Notes: a model not told the origin generated them from the letters alone. A stretch of DNA of 64,000 bases from Tragulus kanchil (GCA_022376925.1 JAIOJX010000001.1:3195501-3259500); one strand, 5' to 3'. Counted from the first letter of the stretch, positions 11,715 to 24,900 are shown. A program made the numbers and translations.

Positions 11715-12155
11715 TTAAATCATCTTTTAAATCATTAAAGAGAATGAAATAATGCCATTTGCAGCAACATAGATGGAGCTACAGATGATTATACTAACTG
11801 AAGTAAGTCAGATAGAGAAAGGCATCTATCATATAATATCGCTTATGTACAGCATCTTTTTTTTAAAAAAGTTATACAAATGAGCTTATTTACAAAATAG
11901 AAATAGACTTGCAGACCTTAGGATGAACTTACGGCTAGAGTTTGGGAGGGACATGTACACACTGTTGTACTTAAAATGGACCAGCAAGGACCTACTGTAC
12001 AGCACAAGGAGCTCTGCTCACTATTCTGTAATAATCTAAAAGGGAATTTGAAAAAAAAAGTGGATACATGTATAACTGCATCACTTTGCTATCCACCTGA
12101 AAATAGCACAGCACTGTTAATAAACTCTACTCCAATATAAAATAAAAAAATTTTT
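11715..12155 (+). mobile_element. Ruminant L1 3' UTR, forward
   Basis: GAATGAAATAATGCCATTTG, AGTAAGTCAGATAGAGAAAG, TTATTTACAAAATAGAAATA, CTACTGTACAGCACAAGGAG, GTATAACTGCATCACTTTGC and TCCAATATAAAATAAAAAAA follow the ruminant L1 3' UTR in order to its poly-A end. It is opposite in strand to the L1 on its left. Confidence 0.88.
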
Positions 12156-13535
<1,380 letters not shown>

Positions 13536-13770
13536 ACATAAGATCAACTGGAGGATGGTCTCCAGACTTCCAGACTAGATGAGACACTTCAATACAAAAT
13601 AGTTTGCCTCCACAAGACAGTACAGTTAGTTCCAGAGTAGGTGTTTATCATGGCAAACATTTAGGCTAGAAAACATTTGCTCCCCTCCTCCTCCTTCTCC
13701 TTGGAAACCGGTGGCCTCCTGACCAAGTCTGCCTGTTCATCTCTTTCATTCTCTAAGAGGCTATTTTGCT
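13536..13770. other. Non-L1 segment between L1 blocks
   Basis: Sequence not matching L1, including a pyrimidine-rich CTCCTCCTCCTTCTCCTTGG. No repeat or gene recognised. Confidence 0.4.
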
Positions 13771-16449
13771 TTTTCTTAAAGACGACTGGGTTTTAAACTG
13801 TATTGAATTAATTTCCTGCATCCATTTAGATAATTTATTTTTCTTTTTTACTCCAATAATATGGTGAATTATATGGATTGATAGTCAAATATTAAGCCAA
13901 CTTTGTATTCCCAGATAAACCCCACTTGGACATGATATATCACTTTTCCAATATATTGTTATATTTTGTAAACATGAATCTATGTTCATGAGAGATATTG
14001 GTCTATAGCTTTGCTTTCTTATAATATTTTCACTTATAGAATCAGGTTAATACTGAGTTCATAAAAAGTGTTGGGAAGTGTTTTCTCCTCCACTATTTTC
14101 TAGGAGTTGAAATAGCATTTGAATTCCTTCATTGAATGCTTGACAGACTTCATTAAGGAAACACCTGGGCTAGGGTTCTTATAGTGGGAAGGTTTTTAAT
14201 TATGAATTTAATTAGCATAAGTTTATGCATATTTTCTATTGTCTTTTTTTCCATTTTTGTAATGTGTATCTGTCAAATATTTTGTCTAAGTTGTCGAATT
14301 TATTGGCATAAAGTTGTTCATAACATTCTCTTATTATCTTTTTATCCTTTTAATATTTGGAGGGTCTGTAGCAGTCACCTTTTTCATTGTAATATCAGTA
14401 ATTGAGGTCTCATCTAATTTTTCTTGATTAATAGAACTAAAGGCTTATCAATTTTATTAATCTTGTAAAATTATCCTTTAATTGATTTTTTTCTGTTTTG
14501 TGTTCTTTTTCTAATTTACTGATTTTCACTCTTATCTTTACTAAAATCTGTGTTTAATAAAGTTTCCTCTCTCCCTACTCCTCCTCATCATTCCTCTTCT
14601 TTTCCTGAAATAAAAGGTGAAATGTAGCTGTTAGACCATTCCCTCTTGCTAATGTAAGTATTTGAAGCTATGGACTTCTCTGACAGCACTTCTTTAGAAC
14701 ACCACACATTTTTGATGTGCTGTGGTTTTGCTGTCATTGAGTCTGAAATGTTCAACAGTCTCTTACAGAATTTCTTTACTGTCCCATGAATCACTTGAAA
14801 TTTCCAAATAGTTGAACATTTAAGACTTCTTAGTTCTGCTTTGTGCACTCTAGATCTTCTTGAAAAATTTTTTTGGCTTTTTTTTTTAAAGACGACTGGG
14901 TTTTAAACTGTATTGAATTAATTTCCTGCATCCATTTAGATAATTTATTTTTCTTTTTTACTCCAATAATATGGTGAATTATATGGATTGATAGTCAAAT
15001 ATTAAGCCAACTTTGTATTCCCAGATAAACCCCACTTGGACATGATATATCACTTTTCCAATATATTGTTATATTTTGTAAACATGAATCTATGTTCATG
15101 AGAGATATTGGTCTATAGCTTTGCTTTCTTATAATATTTTCACTTATAGAATCAGGTTAATACTGAGTTCATAAAAAGTGTTGGGAAGTGTTTTCTCCTC
15201 CACTATTTTCTAGGAGTTGAAATAGCATTTGAATTCCTTCATTGAATGCTTGACAGACTTCATTAAGGAAACACCTGGGCTAGGGTTCTTATAGTGGGAA
15301 GGTTTTTAATTATGAATTTAATTAGCATAAGTTTATGCATATTTTCTATTGTCTTTTTTTCCATTTTTGTAATGTGTATCTGTCAAATATTTTGTCTAAG
15401 TTGTCGAATTTATTGGCATAAAGTTGTTCATAACATTCTCTTATTATCTTTTTATCCTTTTAATATTTGGAGGGTCTGTAGCAGTCCCTTTTTTCATTGT
15501 AATATCAGTAATTGAGGTCTCATCTAATTTTTCTTGATTAATAGAACTAAAGGCTTATCAATTTTATTAATCTTGTAAAATTATCCTTTAATTGATTTTT
15601 TTCTGTTTTGTGTTCTTTTTCTAATTTACTGATTTTCACTCTTATCTTTACTAAAATCTGTGTTTAATAAAGTTTCCTCTCTCCCTACTCCTCCTCATCA
15701 TTCCTCTTCTTTTCCTGAAATAAAAGGTGAAATGTAGCTGTTAGACCATTCCCTCTTGCTAATGTAAGTATTTGAAGCTATGGACTTCTCTGACAGCACT
15801 TCTTTAGAACACCACACATTTTTTGATGTGCTGTGGTTTTGCTGTCATTGAGTCTGAAATGTTCAACAGTCTCTTACAGAATTTCTTTACTGTCCCATGA
15901 ATCACTTGAAATTTCCAAATAGTTGAACATTTTTAAGACTTCTTTTAGTTCTTGATTTTTTAATTCCATTATGGTCAGAGAACACACTCTGAAATTTATT
16001 TAGACTTGATTTGTTGTGCCCCAGCGTATGGTCTTTCTTAGCAAACATACAATGCGTACTTGAGGAAAGTGTATATTCCATCAGCCAGTCTATCAGCTGG
16101 CTCTATCCTAGATGCATACACGTTAAGGATTATTGTGTCTTCTTGACTAATCAACAATGTTGTTGCTGTGGATATCCTTCTTTTACATGGAAATTTTTCT
16201 TATATTTAAGCCTACTCTGATAGGAATATAGTCATGCCAGCTTTATGTTTAGCAGTTGCATCGCTTATTTTTTTCTGCCCTATTACAGTCAACCAATCTG
16301 AGTTTTTAGATTTAAATTGTGTTTCTTACAAATAGCCTATTATTGGGTCTTTGTTTTTTGATCCATTATTACAATCTCTTGCTTTTCTGGGCAGTCTTTC
16401 AACTATTTACATTCAGAGCATTATTGATAGGATTATGTTTAAGTATTCC
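13771..16449 (-). mobile_element. Antisense L1 ORF2, inflated by a tandem duplication
   Basis: ATTGGTCTATAGCTTTGCTT, ATGGTCAGAGAACACACTCT and GATAGGAATATAGTCATGCC are complements of L1 ORF2 motifs in colinear order, apart from the duplicated 1.11-kb block. Confidence 0.78.
13777..15955. repeat. Tandem duplication 2 (unit 1.11 kb)
   Basis: Copy 1 is 13777-14840, copy 2 begins at 14887 (possibly 14868) and ends near 15955; offset 1,110. Bases 14841-14886 are filler not found in either copy. Inner differences are few: AGTCACCTTTTTC versus AGTCCCTTTTTTC near 14375/15485, and one extra T near 15823. Near the seam copy 1 lacks TT twice relative to copy 2. Confidence 0.95.
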
Positions 16450-16643
16450 TGCATACTAAGTTGCGTCAGTCATGTACGATTCTTTGTGAACCCATGGACT
16501 GTAGCCTATCGGGCTCCTCTGTCCATAAGATTCTCCAGGCCAGAATACTGGAGTGGGTTGCCGTTTCCTTTTCCAGGGAATCTTCCTGAGCTGGGTCTCC
16601 TGCATTTCAGGCAGATTCTTTATCAACTGAGCTATGAGGAAAA
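16450..16643 (-). mobile_element. Bov-tA SINE, antisense
   Basis: GTGAACCCATGGACTGTAGC, GGCTCCTCTGTCCATAAGAT, GCCAGAATACTGGAGTGGGT and GGCAGATTCTTTATCAACTG are the Bov-tA reverse complement. Confidence 0.93.
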
Positions 16644-17862
16644 CCCTCTTATAAGTATACCATATTGTTATCTCTTTTCTATCTATCTCATCTGCTCTTT
16701 CGGAAGAAACCATTCTCCTGCCTTTTTACAGGTTATTATTTTAATATCTCCATTATTGGCCATTTCCCAATACTTTATTGTGACTTTGAAAATAAACTTG
16801 TAGTAAAGTAGAAATAATTTTAGAATGAACATATATATTATCATCGTCTAGTTTCTACATTATAGTTTTACTGCATTTGTTTTGTCACATACCTATCCAT
16901 CACTCAATCCATTATTAATCCAAGGTTTTTGGAGGGAGCACAATGCAAAATTAATTATAGACATCAGTATCTTTCCCACAAAACACCAGCATTAAATAAT
17001 CAACTAAAAAATTTCAAGGGTTTTTATTTTTATATAAATATATATGAAATACTCAAATTACAGTATTCATTCTCTGGTTTTTAATAAATGAATACACATA
17101 GATAAAATAAATGCATATCAAAATATAAAATATCATCATTTTCCCAGGAAGTAATTCCCATACTATCTATCCAAATTTGATGTTTTTCTATAAAAATTAC
17201 TCTTGCTTGTTTGAGAGTTATATAATAAGAATCATGTAAGACTTCTTTCACTCAACATGCTATTTTGAGATTAATCCAAGTTATTGCGTGTGTCAGCAAT
17301 CCACTCCTTTTTAGTTCTGAGTAGTATTCCATTGTTTGACTGTATCACTGCTTTTTAAACCATTCTTCTTTTGAAAGGCACCCAGGTTGTTTCTGATTTT
17401 TAGCTATTATGAATAAAACTGCTATTATTAACTTTGTACAGGTTATTGTGTAGACAAATACTTTCAGTTTTCTTGGGGAGATTCCTAGAAGTTGAATTTC
17501 TGAATCAAAAGGCAGGTGTTATGTTTAGTCTTATAGGAAGCTAGTAGATTTTTTTCCCCAAAATAGTTTTACCGTTTTGCATTCCAAACGACAGTGTATG
17601 ATGTTTCTTTTTGTTCCACATCATCTCCGTACTTGGTGGCGTATCAGTCATTTTAGGTCAGCCATTTTGGTGAGTGTGTTTCTCACTGTGGTTTTAATTT
17701 GCACTGGCCTGATTACAGATAATGGGTAATACTTTTCAGGTGCCTTTTGACCATTCTTAGGTCTTCTTTTGTTAAGTGGGTGCTCAAATACTTTGTTCTT
17801 CACACAACTAGGTGGTCTGACTTCTTATTATTGAGCGGTAGGATTTCTTAATACATACTGGC
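16644..17862 (-). mobile_element. Antisense L1, diverged 3' part
   Basis: CTGAGTAGTATTCCATTGTT, GCACCCAGGTTGTTTCTGAT and GGTTTTAATTTGCACTGGCC are complements of an old L1 3' region. Very AT-rich stretches at 16980-17110 were not resolved. Confidence 0.65.
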
Positions 17863-17868
17863 TATGAG

Positions 17869-18074
17869 GGGCTTCCACGGTGGTTCAGATGGTAAAGAAT
17901 TTGCCTACAATGTAGGAGACTGTGTCAGGAAGATCCCCTGGAGAGGGGAATGGCTACCCACTCCAGTATTCTTGCCTGAAGTTTCAAATCCCATGGACAG
18001 AGAAGCCTGTCATTGGGTCCCAAAGAGTCAGATACAACTGAGCAACGAACACTCACACATATACACACCCTAGT
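17869..18074 (+). mobile_element. Bov-tA SINE with short putative TSD
   Basis: GGGCTTCCACGGTGGTTCAG, AATTTGCCTACAATGTAGGA, CCACTCCAGTATTCTTGCCT and AGAGTCAGATACAACTGAGC. A possible TSD TATGAG lies at 17863-17868 and 18075-18080. The box B portion is partly deleted. The right part also lies in tandem duplication 3. Confidence 0.9.
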
Positions 18075-18225
18075 TATGAGATCTTTTTTCATACAATTGT
18101 TCTGTGAATATATTTTCCTTATGTGGCTTGCATGCTTATTTGCTACGTTTTCCTTCTAATACTTTACTTATTTATTTGTGTGGCGATGCTGGGTCCTCAT
18201 TGGAGCATGTGGAATCTCTTTCCCT

Positions 18226-18969
18226 TCAGTTCAGTTCAATTGCTCAGTCACGTCCAACTCTTTGTTGTCAGGACTGACAGGAGGCCCCATGACCTCTGTC
18301 CTAGTTACCAAGGACTCATTCCCCTTGCGAAGGTTCCAGCCCTTCCTGGAAGATGACATACCTTTGTGCAAAAGGCCGATAAGGAGTAATAAATACTGTG
18401 TTTACGACCCCCTGTGGTGGTCAGACCAGTAGTTCAGGTGTCCCCACTGACCCAGGGCTCCCAGTTCCTGGTTCTGGAAAGGACCTGTCCCACCCAATAC
18501 CCCCGTGGTGGTCAGATCAGTAGTTCACGTGTCCCACTCCCACACCCCACAGTTCCGTCCAGCACGCCGCCGTTTTTTCCCGCCCAAGCCCAGGGTGTAT
18601 AACTTCTGTAACTAAATCTCTCAGGGGCTGCCCTCCTGAATAAGCTTCTGTTTATTCCCAGCTGTCCTTCTCTTCCTCTTTACTGCTGCCTTGCTCCCTT
18701 CAAACCTCACATTTTCTCTCTCTCTCTTTCCTCTCCCTTCCGTAGGGAATCTCCGCGAACAGGCAAGCAGCTGTGACCCCATGGACGGCAGCACCCAGAC
18801 TTCCCTGTCCTTCACTCTCTCCCGGAGCTGGCTCAAACTCATGTCCATTGACTCAGTGATGCCACCCAGCCATTTTGTCCTCTGTCGTCCCCTTCTCCTT
18901 TATCCTTCTATTTTTCTCAACATCAGGCTCTTTTCCAATGAGTCGTCTCTTCACGTCAAGTGGCCAAAG
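18226..18969 (-). mobile_element. BovB 3' end split by an LTR (copy 1)
   Basis: Left piece 18226-18265: CCTTCAGTTCAGTTCAATTG, CTCAGTCACGTCCAACTCTT. Right piece 18770-18969: TGTGACCCCATGGACGGCAG, CTCAAACTCATGTCCATTGA, AAGTGGCCAAAGT. Together they form one antisense BovB terminus with an LTR inserted at the conserved CTCTTTG-TGACCCC junction. The minus-strand frame at 18621-18848 starts with BovB residues MDMSLSQLRE and runs into the LTR; it is a chimera, not a gene. Copy 2 is at 19311-20054. Confidence 0.85.
18266..18769. mobile_element. Solo LTR of an endogenous retrovirus (copy 1)
   Basis: A 504-bp block starting TGTCAGGACTGACAGG and ending GCAAGCA (TG...CA), inserted cleanly into BovB. Near-duplicated flanks TTGT and CTGT may be the TSD. 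Inside are a direct repeat at 18409-18446 and 18501-18537 (GTGGTGGTCAGAYCAGTAG), a TATA-like GTGTATAAC at about 18595, an AATAAG polyadenylation-like motif near 18640 and a pyrimidine-rich right part. No gag, pol or env is adjacent. The orientation + is likely from TATA and poly-A order. The family was not identified with certainty. Confidence 0.75.
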
Positions 18970-19350
18970 TAGACTCTGGCCCCTAGCATTGGGAGTGTGG
19001 AGTCTTACCCACCGGGCCACCAGGGAAGTTCTCTCTCTATGGTTTCTTTTGATTAGGAAATTTTAATTTGGATGAAGTCTAATTCATTATTTTTCCAAGC
19101 CTGTCATTGGGTCCCAAAGAGTCAGATACAACTGACGAACACTCACATACACACCCTAGTTATGAGATCTTTTTCATACAATTGTTCTGTGAATATATTT
19201 TCCTTATGTGGCTTGCATGCTTATTTGCTACGTTTTCCTTCTAATACTTTACTTATTTATTTGTGTGGCGATGCTGGGTCCTCATTGGAGCATGTGGAAT
19301 CTCTTTCCCTTCAGTTCAGTTCAATTGCTCAGTCACGTCCAACTCTTTGT

Positions 19351-19854
19351 TGTCAGGACTGACAGGAGGCCCCATGACCTCTGTCCTAGTTACCAAGGAC
19401 TCATTCCCCTTGCGAAGGTTCCAGCCCTTCCTGGAAGATGACATACCTTTGTGCAAAAGGCCGATAAGGAGTAATAAATACTGTGTTTACGACCCCCTGT
19501 GGTGGTCAGACCAGTAGTTCAGGTGTCCCCACTGACCCAGGGCTCCCAGTTCCTGGTTCTGGAAAGGACCTGTCCCACCCAATACCCCCGTGGTGGTCAG
19601 ATCAGTAGTTCACGTGTCCCACTCCCACACCCCACAGTTCCGTCCAGCACGCCGCCGTTTTTTCCCGCCCAAGCCCAGGGTGTATAACTTCTGTAACTAA
19701 ATCTCTCAGGGGCTGCCCTCCTGAATAAGCTTCTGTTTATTCCCAGCTGTCCTTCTCTTCCTCTTTACTGCTGCCTTGCTCCCTTCAAACCTCACATTTT
19801 CTCTCTCTCTCTTTCCTCTCCCTTCCGTAGGGAATCTCCGCGAACAGGCAAGCA
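19351..19854. mobile_element. Solo LTR (copy 2, by tandem duplication)
   Basis: Same LTR as at 18266-18769 at an offset of exactly 1,085, with the same BovB and CHR flanks. The shared insertion site shows this is a copy made by duplication of the locus, not a second integration. Confidence 0.9.
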
Positions 19855-20479
19855 GCTGTGACCCCATGGACGGCAGCACCCAGACTTCCCTGTCCTTCAC
19901 TCTCTCCCGGAGCTGGCTCAAACTCATGTCCATTGACTCAGTGATGCCACCCAGCCATTTTGTCCTCTGTCGTCCCCTTCTCCTTTATCCTTCTATTTTT
20001 CTCAACATCAGGCTCTTTTCCAATGAGTCGTCTCTTCACGTCAAGTGGCCAAAGTAGACTCTGGCCCCTAGCATTGGGAGTGTGGAGTCTTACCCACCGG
20101 GCCACCAGGGAAGTTCTCTCTCTATGGTTTCTTTTGATTAGGAAATTTTAATTTGGATGAAGTCTAATTCATTATTTTTTCCTCTTTTCATAGCTTTGTT
20201 TTCTGTGACGTCTGTAAGAAACACTTGCCTTCCATTGAGTCACAGAAATGGTTTACTTTTTTCTTTTAAAAGTTTAAGGGTTTTAGCTTTTTTTATTTAG
20301 GTTAATAATTCATTTAAAGTTAAACTACTCAAATGACAATGTGGTGTGAGTCTGTTTCTCCACTGTCAGTTCTGTTCCATTGATCTATTTGCTAATATTT
20401 ATTCCAGTACCAAACTTTCATGGTTGCTATAGCCTTTATAGTAAATCTATAAATCAGGTCATAGTAGTGTCAACTACAA

Positions 20480-20935
20480 ATGGACAACAAGGGCATTTGC
20501 CATCTGCCTCTGCAGAGATTGAACGCTGTGCTGTTGGGAGCTGCTGACTCTCAGCACCCCCTGACGGAAATCAGCACTCTGTGCTCCAAGGAAGCCGGTG
20601 GGCAGGGCTTCGGATAGGCAAACGCTTTTAGGAACAGACTTTACCATCTCAATCCTTGCATCTTCTCACACCTAGTAAAGCGCTAAATTCCTTCCTGAAG
20701 ACGACATATCCTCATAATTAACCGGAAACCATTTGTAAAATAAAAACCCTTTGTTTAATATTATTTGAACTCGCCCTTCACCAAAATCTTATATATTGAT
20801 TTTCCTCCCACTGCCTCTTTGGAGCCATCTCTCAGAGCTATCTGGGATGCTGCCTCCTGGGCTGCAGTCCTAATTATGCCCCAAATAAAACTTAACCCAC
20901 AACTCTCAAGCTGTTTGGTTTTTTTGGGCGACAGG
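20480..20935 (+). mobile_element. LTR-like insertion in L1 (copy 1)
   Basis: L1 complement stops near 20475 and resumes near 20945 (AGAATTGTTTTTATC). The insert has LTR features: TGTTGGGAGCTGCTGACTC near 20532, AATAAA motifs near 20740 and 20885 (CCCCAAATAAAACTTAACCC) and a GCGACA right end. The exact left edge and TSD could not be fixed. It resembles beta-type (class II) ERV LTRs, an inference from its 3' part. Confidence 0.55.
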
Positions 20936-21559
20936 AGCTACTCTAGAATTGTTTTTATCAATATTTCTATAGATATACAACATCCTTTTCCTTTGCATGT
21001 TTTAGAATCAGTTTATCATTTTTATGCAAAAGCTGTGAATGAGATTTTGAACAGAATTGCATTGGATCCAAAAATCAATTTGAGGAAAATTGACATTTGT
21101 ACAAAATTGCATCTTCCGTTCCATAAATTGGCCAATATTTCTAATTATCTAGCTTTCATCTGTGTTTTTTTATTTTCAGAAATGTGATCTTTATGGCTTT
21201 GATGCTATTATAAATGGAATTTCAGGTTTTTCCTTTTTGCATAATAATTTTATATCCAATAATATTCCTAAATTCACTTCTTAAAGTAGATGCCTGTAGA
21301 TTCCTTAGCGTTTTAACATTAACAACCGTACCATCTGCAGATATAGACAGTCTTACTTGTTCCTTTCCAAATATTTGTCTTTTGTTTCTTTTTGCAGTTT
21401 TTCTGACTGGAACTGCCTGTACAATGTTGTATAAAATTAGTCTGTTTCTCCACTGTCAGCGTCAGTATTTGCTAATATTTATTCCAGTACCAAACTTTCA
21501 TGGTTGCTATAGCCTTTATAGTAAATCTATAAATCAGGTCATAGTAGTGTCAACTACAA

Positions 21560-22016
21560 ATGGACAACAAGGGCATTTGCCATCTGCCTCTGCAGAGATT
21601 GAACGCTGTGCTGTTGGGAGCTGCTGACTCTCAGCACCCCCTGACGGAAATCAGCACTCTGTGCTCCAAGGAAGCCGGTGGGCAGGGCTTCGGATAGGCA
21701 AACGCTTTTAGGAACAGACTTTACCATCTCAATCCTTGCATCTTCTCACACCTAGTAAAGCGCTAAATTCCTTCCTGAAGACGACATATCCTCATAATTA
21801 ACCGGAAACCATTTGTAAAATAAAAACCCTTTGTTTAATATTATTTGAACTCGCCCTTCACCAAAATCTTATATATTGATTTTCCTCCCACTGCCTCTTT
21901 GGAGCCATCTCTCAGAGCTATCTGGGATGCTGCCTCCTGGGCTGCAGTCCTAATTATGCCCCAAATAAAACTTAACCCACAACTCTCAAGCTGTTTGGTT
22001 TTTTTTGGTCGACAGG
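21560..22016 (+). mobile_element. LTR-like insertion (copy 2, by tandem duplication)
   Basis: Same sequence as 20480-20935 at offset 1,080, within the second copy of duplication 4. Confidence 0.6.
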
Positions 22017-23214
22017 AGCTACTCTAGAATTGTTTTTATCAATATTTCTATAGATATACAACATCCTTTTCCTTTGCATGTTTTAGAATCAGTTTATCAT
22101 TTTTATGCAAAAGCTGTGAATGAGATTTTGAACAGAATTGCATTGGATCCAAAAATCAATTTGAGGAAAATTGACATTTGTACAAAATTGCATCTTCCGT
22201 TCCATAAATTGGCCAATATTTCTAATTATCTAGCTTTCATCTGTGTTTTTTTATTTTCAGAAATGTGATCTTTATGGCTTTGATGCTATTATAAATGGAA
22301 TTTCAGGTTTTTCCTTTTTGCATAATAATTTTATATCCAATAATATTCCTAAATTCACTTCTTAAAGTAGATGCCTGTAGATTCCTTAGCGTTTTAACAT
22401 TAACAACCGTACCATCTGCAGATATAGACAGTCTTACTTGTTCCTTTCCAAATATTTGTCTTTTGTTTCTTTTTGCAGTTTTTCTGACTGGAACTGCCTG
22501 TACAATGTTGTATAAAATTAGCAAGCATGGGCATATTTCCTTTTTCCTGATCTTAGGTTGAAAGCATTCAATATATCACCATAAATATGATGTTAGTTGC
22601 AGGTTTTTCATTTATATCTTTTGTCTGATTTAGGATGGTCCTATGAAATGCTTATTTGCTGAGAGTTTATTAAAAATTAGTGCTGAATTTTGTCAAATAC
22701 TTTTCCCATGTTTATTGAAATTATAAAATACTGTTATTCTTATGTGTTAATATTGTGAACTGTATGGATTATTTTTCATGTATGAAGATAATCTTGTCTC
22801 CCAAGGATTAACTATTCTTGGTTGTGATGGATTATCATTTTTACATATTTTTAGATTAAATGAGAATAGTTGGTGTGTATCTTTATGTCTATGTTCATGA
22901 GAAATATTGTTCTGTAATTTTACTAATGGCTTATCTCATATTTTGTTGTCAGGGTTATGCCAGCCTTACTTTAAAAATCTGAAATTGTTCCCTTTGTGCC
23001 TATTTTCTGATAAGGCATTGTGTAAAACAGGTGTGGTTTTTTCTTTCCCTTAAATGATTGATAATATTCACCAATGAAACAACCTTTAACTTATTTAACA
23101 GACATAGGGTTATACAGTTTTTGAATATTTTGTCTTGTGTCTGTTTTGGTAAGTTGTGCTGTTCAGATAACTTGTCTAACATATAAGTTTTCAAATTATT
23201 GGCATAAATTTGTT

Positions 23215-23322
23215 CATGTGCATGTACATGCATGCTCAGTCCTGTCTGACTCTTTGAGAGCCCATGGACTCTAGCCCACCTGGCTCCTCTGTTCATGGGA
23301 TTTCCCAGGCAAGAACTGGAGT
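23215..23322 (-). mobile_element. Bov-tA fragment, antisense
   Basis: GCATGCTCAGTCCTGTCTGA, GCCCATGGACTCTAGCCCAC, GGCTCCTCTGTTCATGGGAT and CCCAGGCAAGAACTGGAGTG are the reverse of Bov-tA; the tRNA-derived part is missing. Confidence 0.85.
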
Positions 23323-24900
23323 GGCATTTGTTCAGAGCATTCCCTTACTATCCTTTTAATGTCTGTTAGACATGCAGTGATAAGCTCACTTTCACTCTTG
23401 ATCCTAGTAGCCTGTTTCTTTTCCCTTTTGTTCTTAATTAGGCACAAAAGACATTAATCAATTTCATTGATATTTTAGAAGAACTAGCTTTTGACATGAT
23501 TAATATTGTCTATTGTTTTTCTTTTCTTTTTATATCCTTTCTTCTACTTACTTTGGATTTCCTTTGTTGTTTTCACAGCTTCTTTAAAAAGCTGCATTAA
23601 TCAAATTTTGATTTCAGGGTGGTTGATAAGTTGTTTGTATCATCTATATTTTAATTTTTTCTTTAGTGCAGTTATTCTATCAATTATTTAGAAAAGACTG
23701 TTAATGTCTTGCTTCTCCTTTAATTTTGTTGATACCTCTCTTTGTCATTTTGAAACTCCTCTATTAAATGCATATACATTTATGATTGTTGTGCCTTTCT
23801 GATGCATTGAACCTTTCATATTTATGACATGTTACTCTTTATCTCTGATAATACACTTTGTCTTAAAGTTTATCTTGATTTTAATATAGCCACTCCATTC
23901 TTCTTTTGGTTACTTTGTGCATGGTATACATTTGTGTCTTTGCATTAAAATGCATCTTTTGTAGACCGTATATAGCTGAATCTTGTTTTTATATAGGCTA
24001 ACAATCTCTGCCTTTTAATTCATGTTTTTCAATTAAAACTTAATGTAATTGTTGATATTGATTTTACCCCTTATGCTCCCTTTCCCCAGGAAATTTAAAT
24101 GAAATCTTCTTATTTATCTGAATATTTTGTATGCTTTCATTTAAATGTATCTATTAGTTCTTTATGTATGCCTTTTATACTATGTTTTTAATTAATAAAT
24201 TTTATTTTTCAGAGCAGTTTTATAGCTCTGAATTTTTACATGTAATTCTATTATTCATTTTGAGTTAATTCTTGTGAAGTATGTAAGATCACTTACACAC
24301 TTCAAATTCAAAACTGAATCCAAAACTGGATTCCCTTTTTTTTTTTTTTTTGGCATATAGAGGCCCAAGTGTTCTAACACCATTTGTTGAAAAGGCTGTC
24401 TCTGCTCTATTATGCTGCTTTTGCTCTTTGTCAAAGATCGGTCACCTATATTTTCGAGAGTCTATTTCTGATGTCTCTATTCTGTTCCATTGATCTATTT
24501 GTCTACTCTTTCACCAATACCACACTGTCTTCATTACTGTAGCTTTATAGTAAGGCTTTTAGTCTAGTAGGGCCAGTCTTCCTTCAGTATCAAACTGTCT
24601 ATCTTGAGTCTTTCAGCTCTCATTTATTCTCTAGAAACAGCTTGTTGATATTCACAAAATAGCTTAGTGAGATTTTGACTGGAATTACACTGAATCTATA
24701 CATCAAGGCAGGAAGAACTGACATCTTGGAAAATTGTATCTCCTTATCCAAGAAAATGAACTTTCTCTCCATTCATGTAGTTTTTCCTTGATATCCCTCA
24801 TCAGAGTTTTGTAATTATCTTCAACTGTATCCCGTACATACAGTATTTCCCCAGTATACAAAAGTGGAAGTTCTTACGAAGCCTTTCACATGCTGTCACG

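Larger units (their letters stand above)
18165..19030 (-). mobile_element. CHR-type SINE split by a BovB/LTR nest (copy 1)
   Basis: The left piece, 18165-18225 (TATTTGTGTGGCGATGCTGG, TCCTCATTGGAGCATGTGG), and the right piece, 18970-19030 (GCATTGGGAGTGTGGAGTCT, CACCGGGCCACCAGGGAAG), are the two ends of one antisense CHR-like SINE. BovB sequence lies between them. Copy 2 is at about 19250-20115. Confidence 0.65.
18003..20180. repeat. Tandem duplication 3 (unit about 1.09 kb)
   Basis: Copy 1 is 18003-19096 and copy 2 is 19097-20180. The offset falls from 1,094 at the left edge to 1,085 inside, so copy 2 has lost 9 bases in its first 80 (ACTGAGCAACGAAC versus ACTGACGAAC; CACACATATACACACC versus CACATACACACC). 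The interiors, including an entire LTR, look identical. Confidence 0.95.
20351..22520. repeat. Tandem duplication 4 (unit about 1.08-1.09 kb)
   Basis: Copy 1 is 20351-21440 and copy 2 is 21441-22520. The first 18 bases give an offset of 1,090, the rest 1,080, because copy 2 lacks 10 bases just inside the seam (TTCTGTTCCATTGATCTATT replaced by CGTCAGTATT-like sequence). Inner differences include GTTTTTTTGGGCGACA versus GTTTTTTTTGGTCGACA near 20930/22010. Confidence 0.95.
20181..24900 (-). mobile_element. Antisense L1, long composite block
   Basis: L1 complements run throughout: TCCATTGATCTATTTGCTAA, AATTGCATTGGATCCAAAAA, AACACCATTTGTTGAAAAGG (24377-24396), GTCAAAGATCGGTCACC. A T-run at 24331-24350 and repeated similar segments show at least two L1 pieces. 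The block contains an LTR-like insertion, a tandem duplication and a Bov-tA fragment. No intact ORF. Confidence 0.75.

Noticed and set aside
18266..19854. Two LTRs about 1.1 kb apart as a short provirus
   Set aside because: Sequence between them is BovB, CHR and L1, with no retroviral genes, and both copies have the same left and right flanks; this is a duplicated solo LTR.
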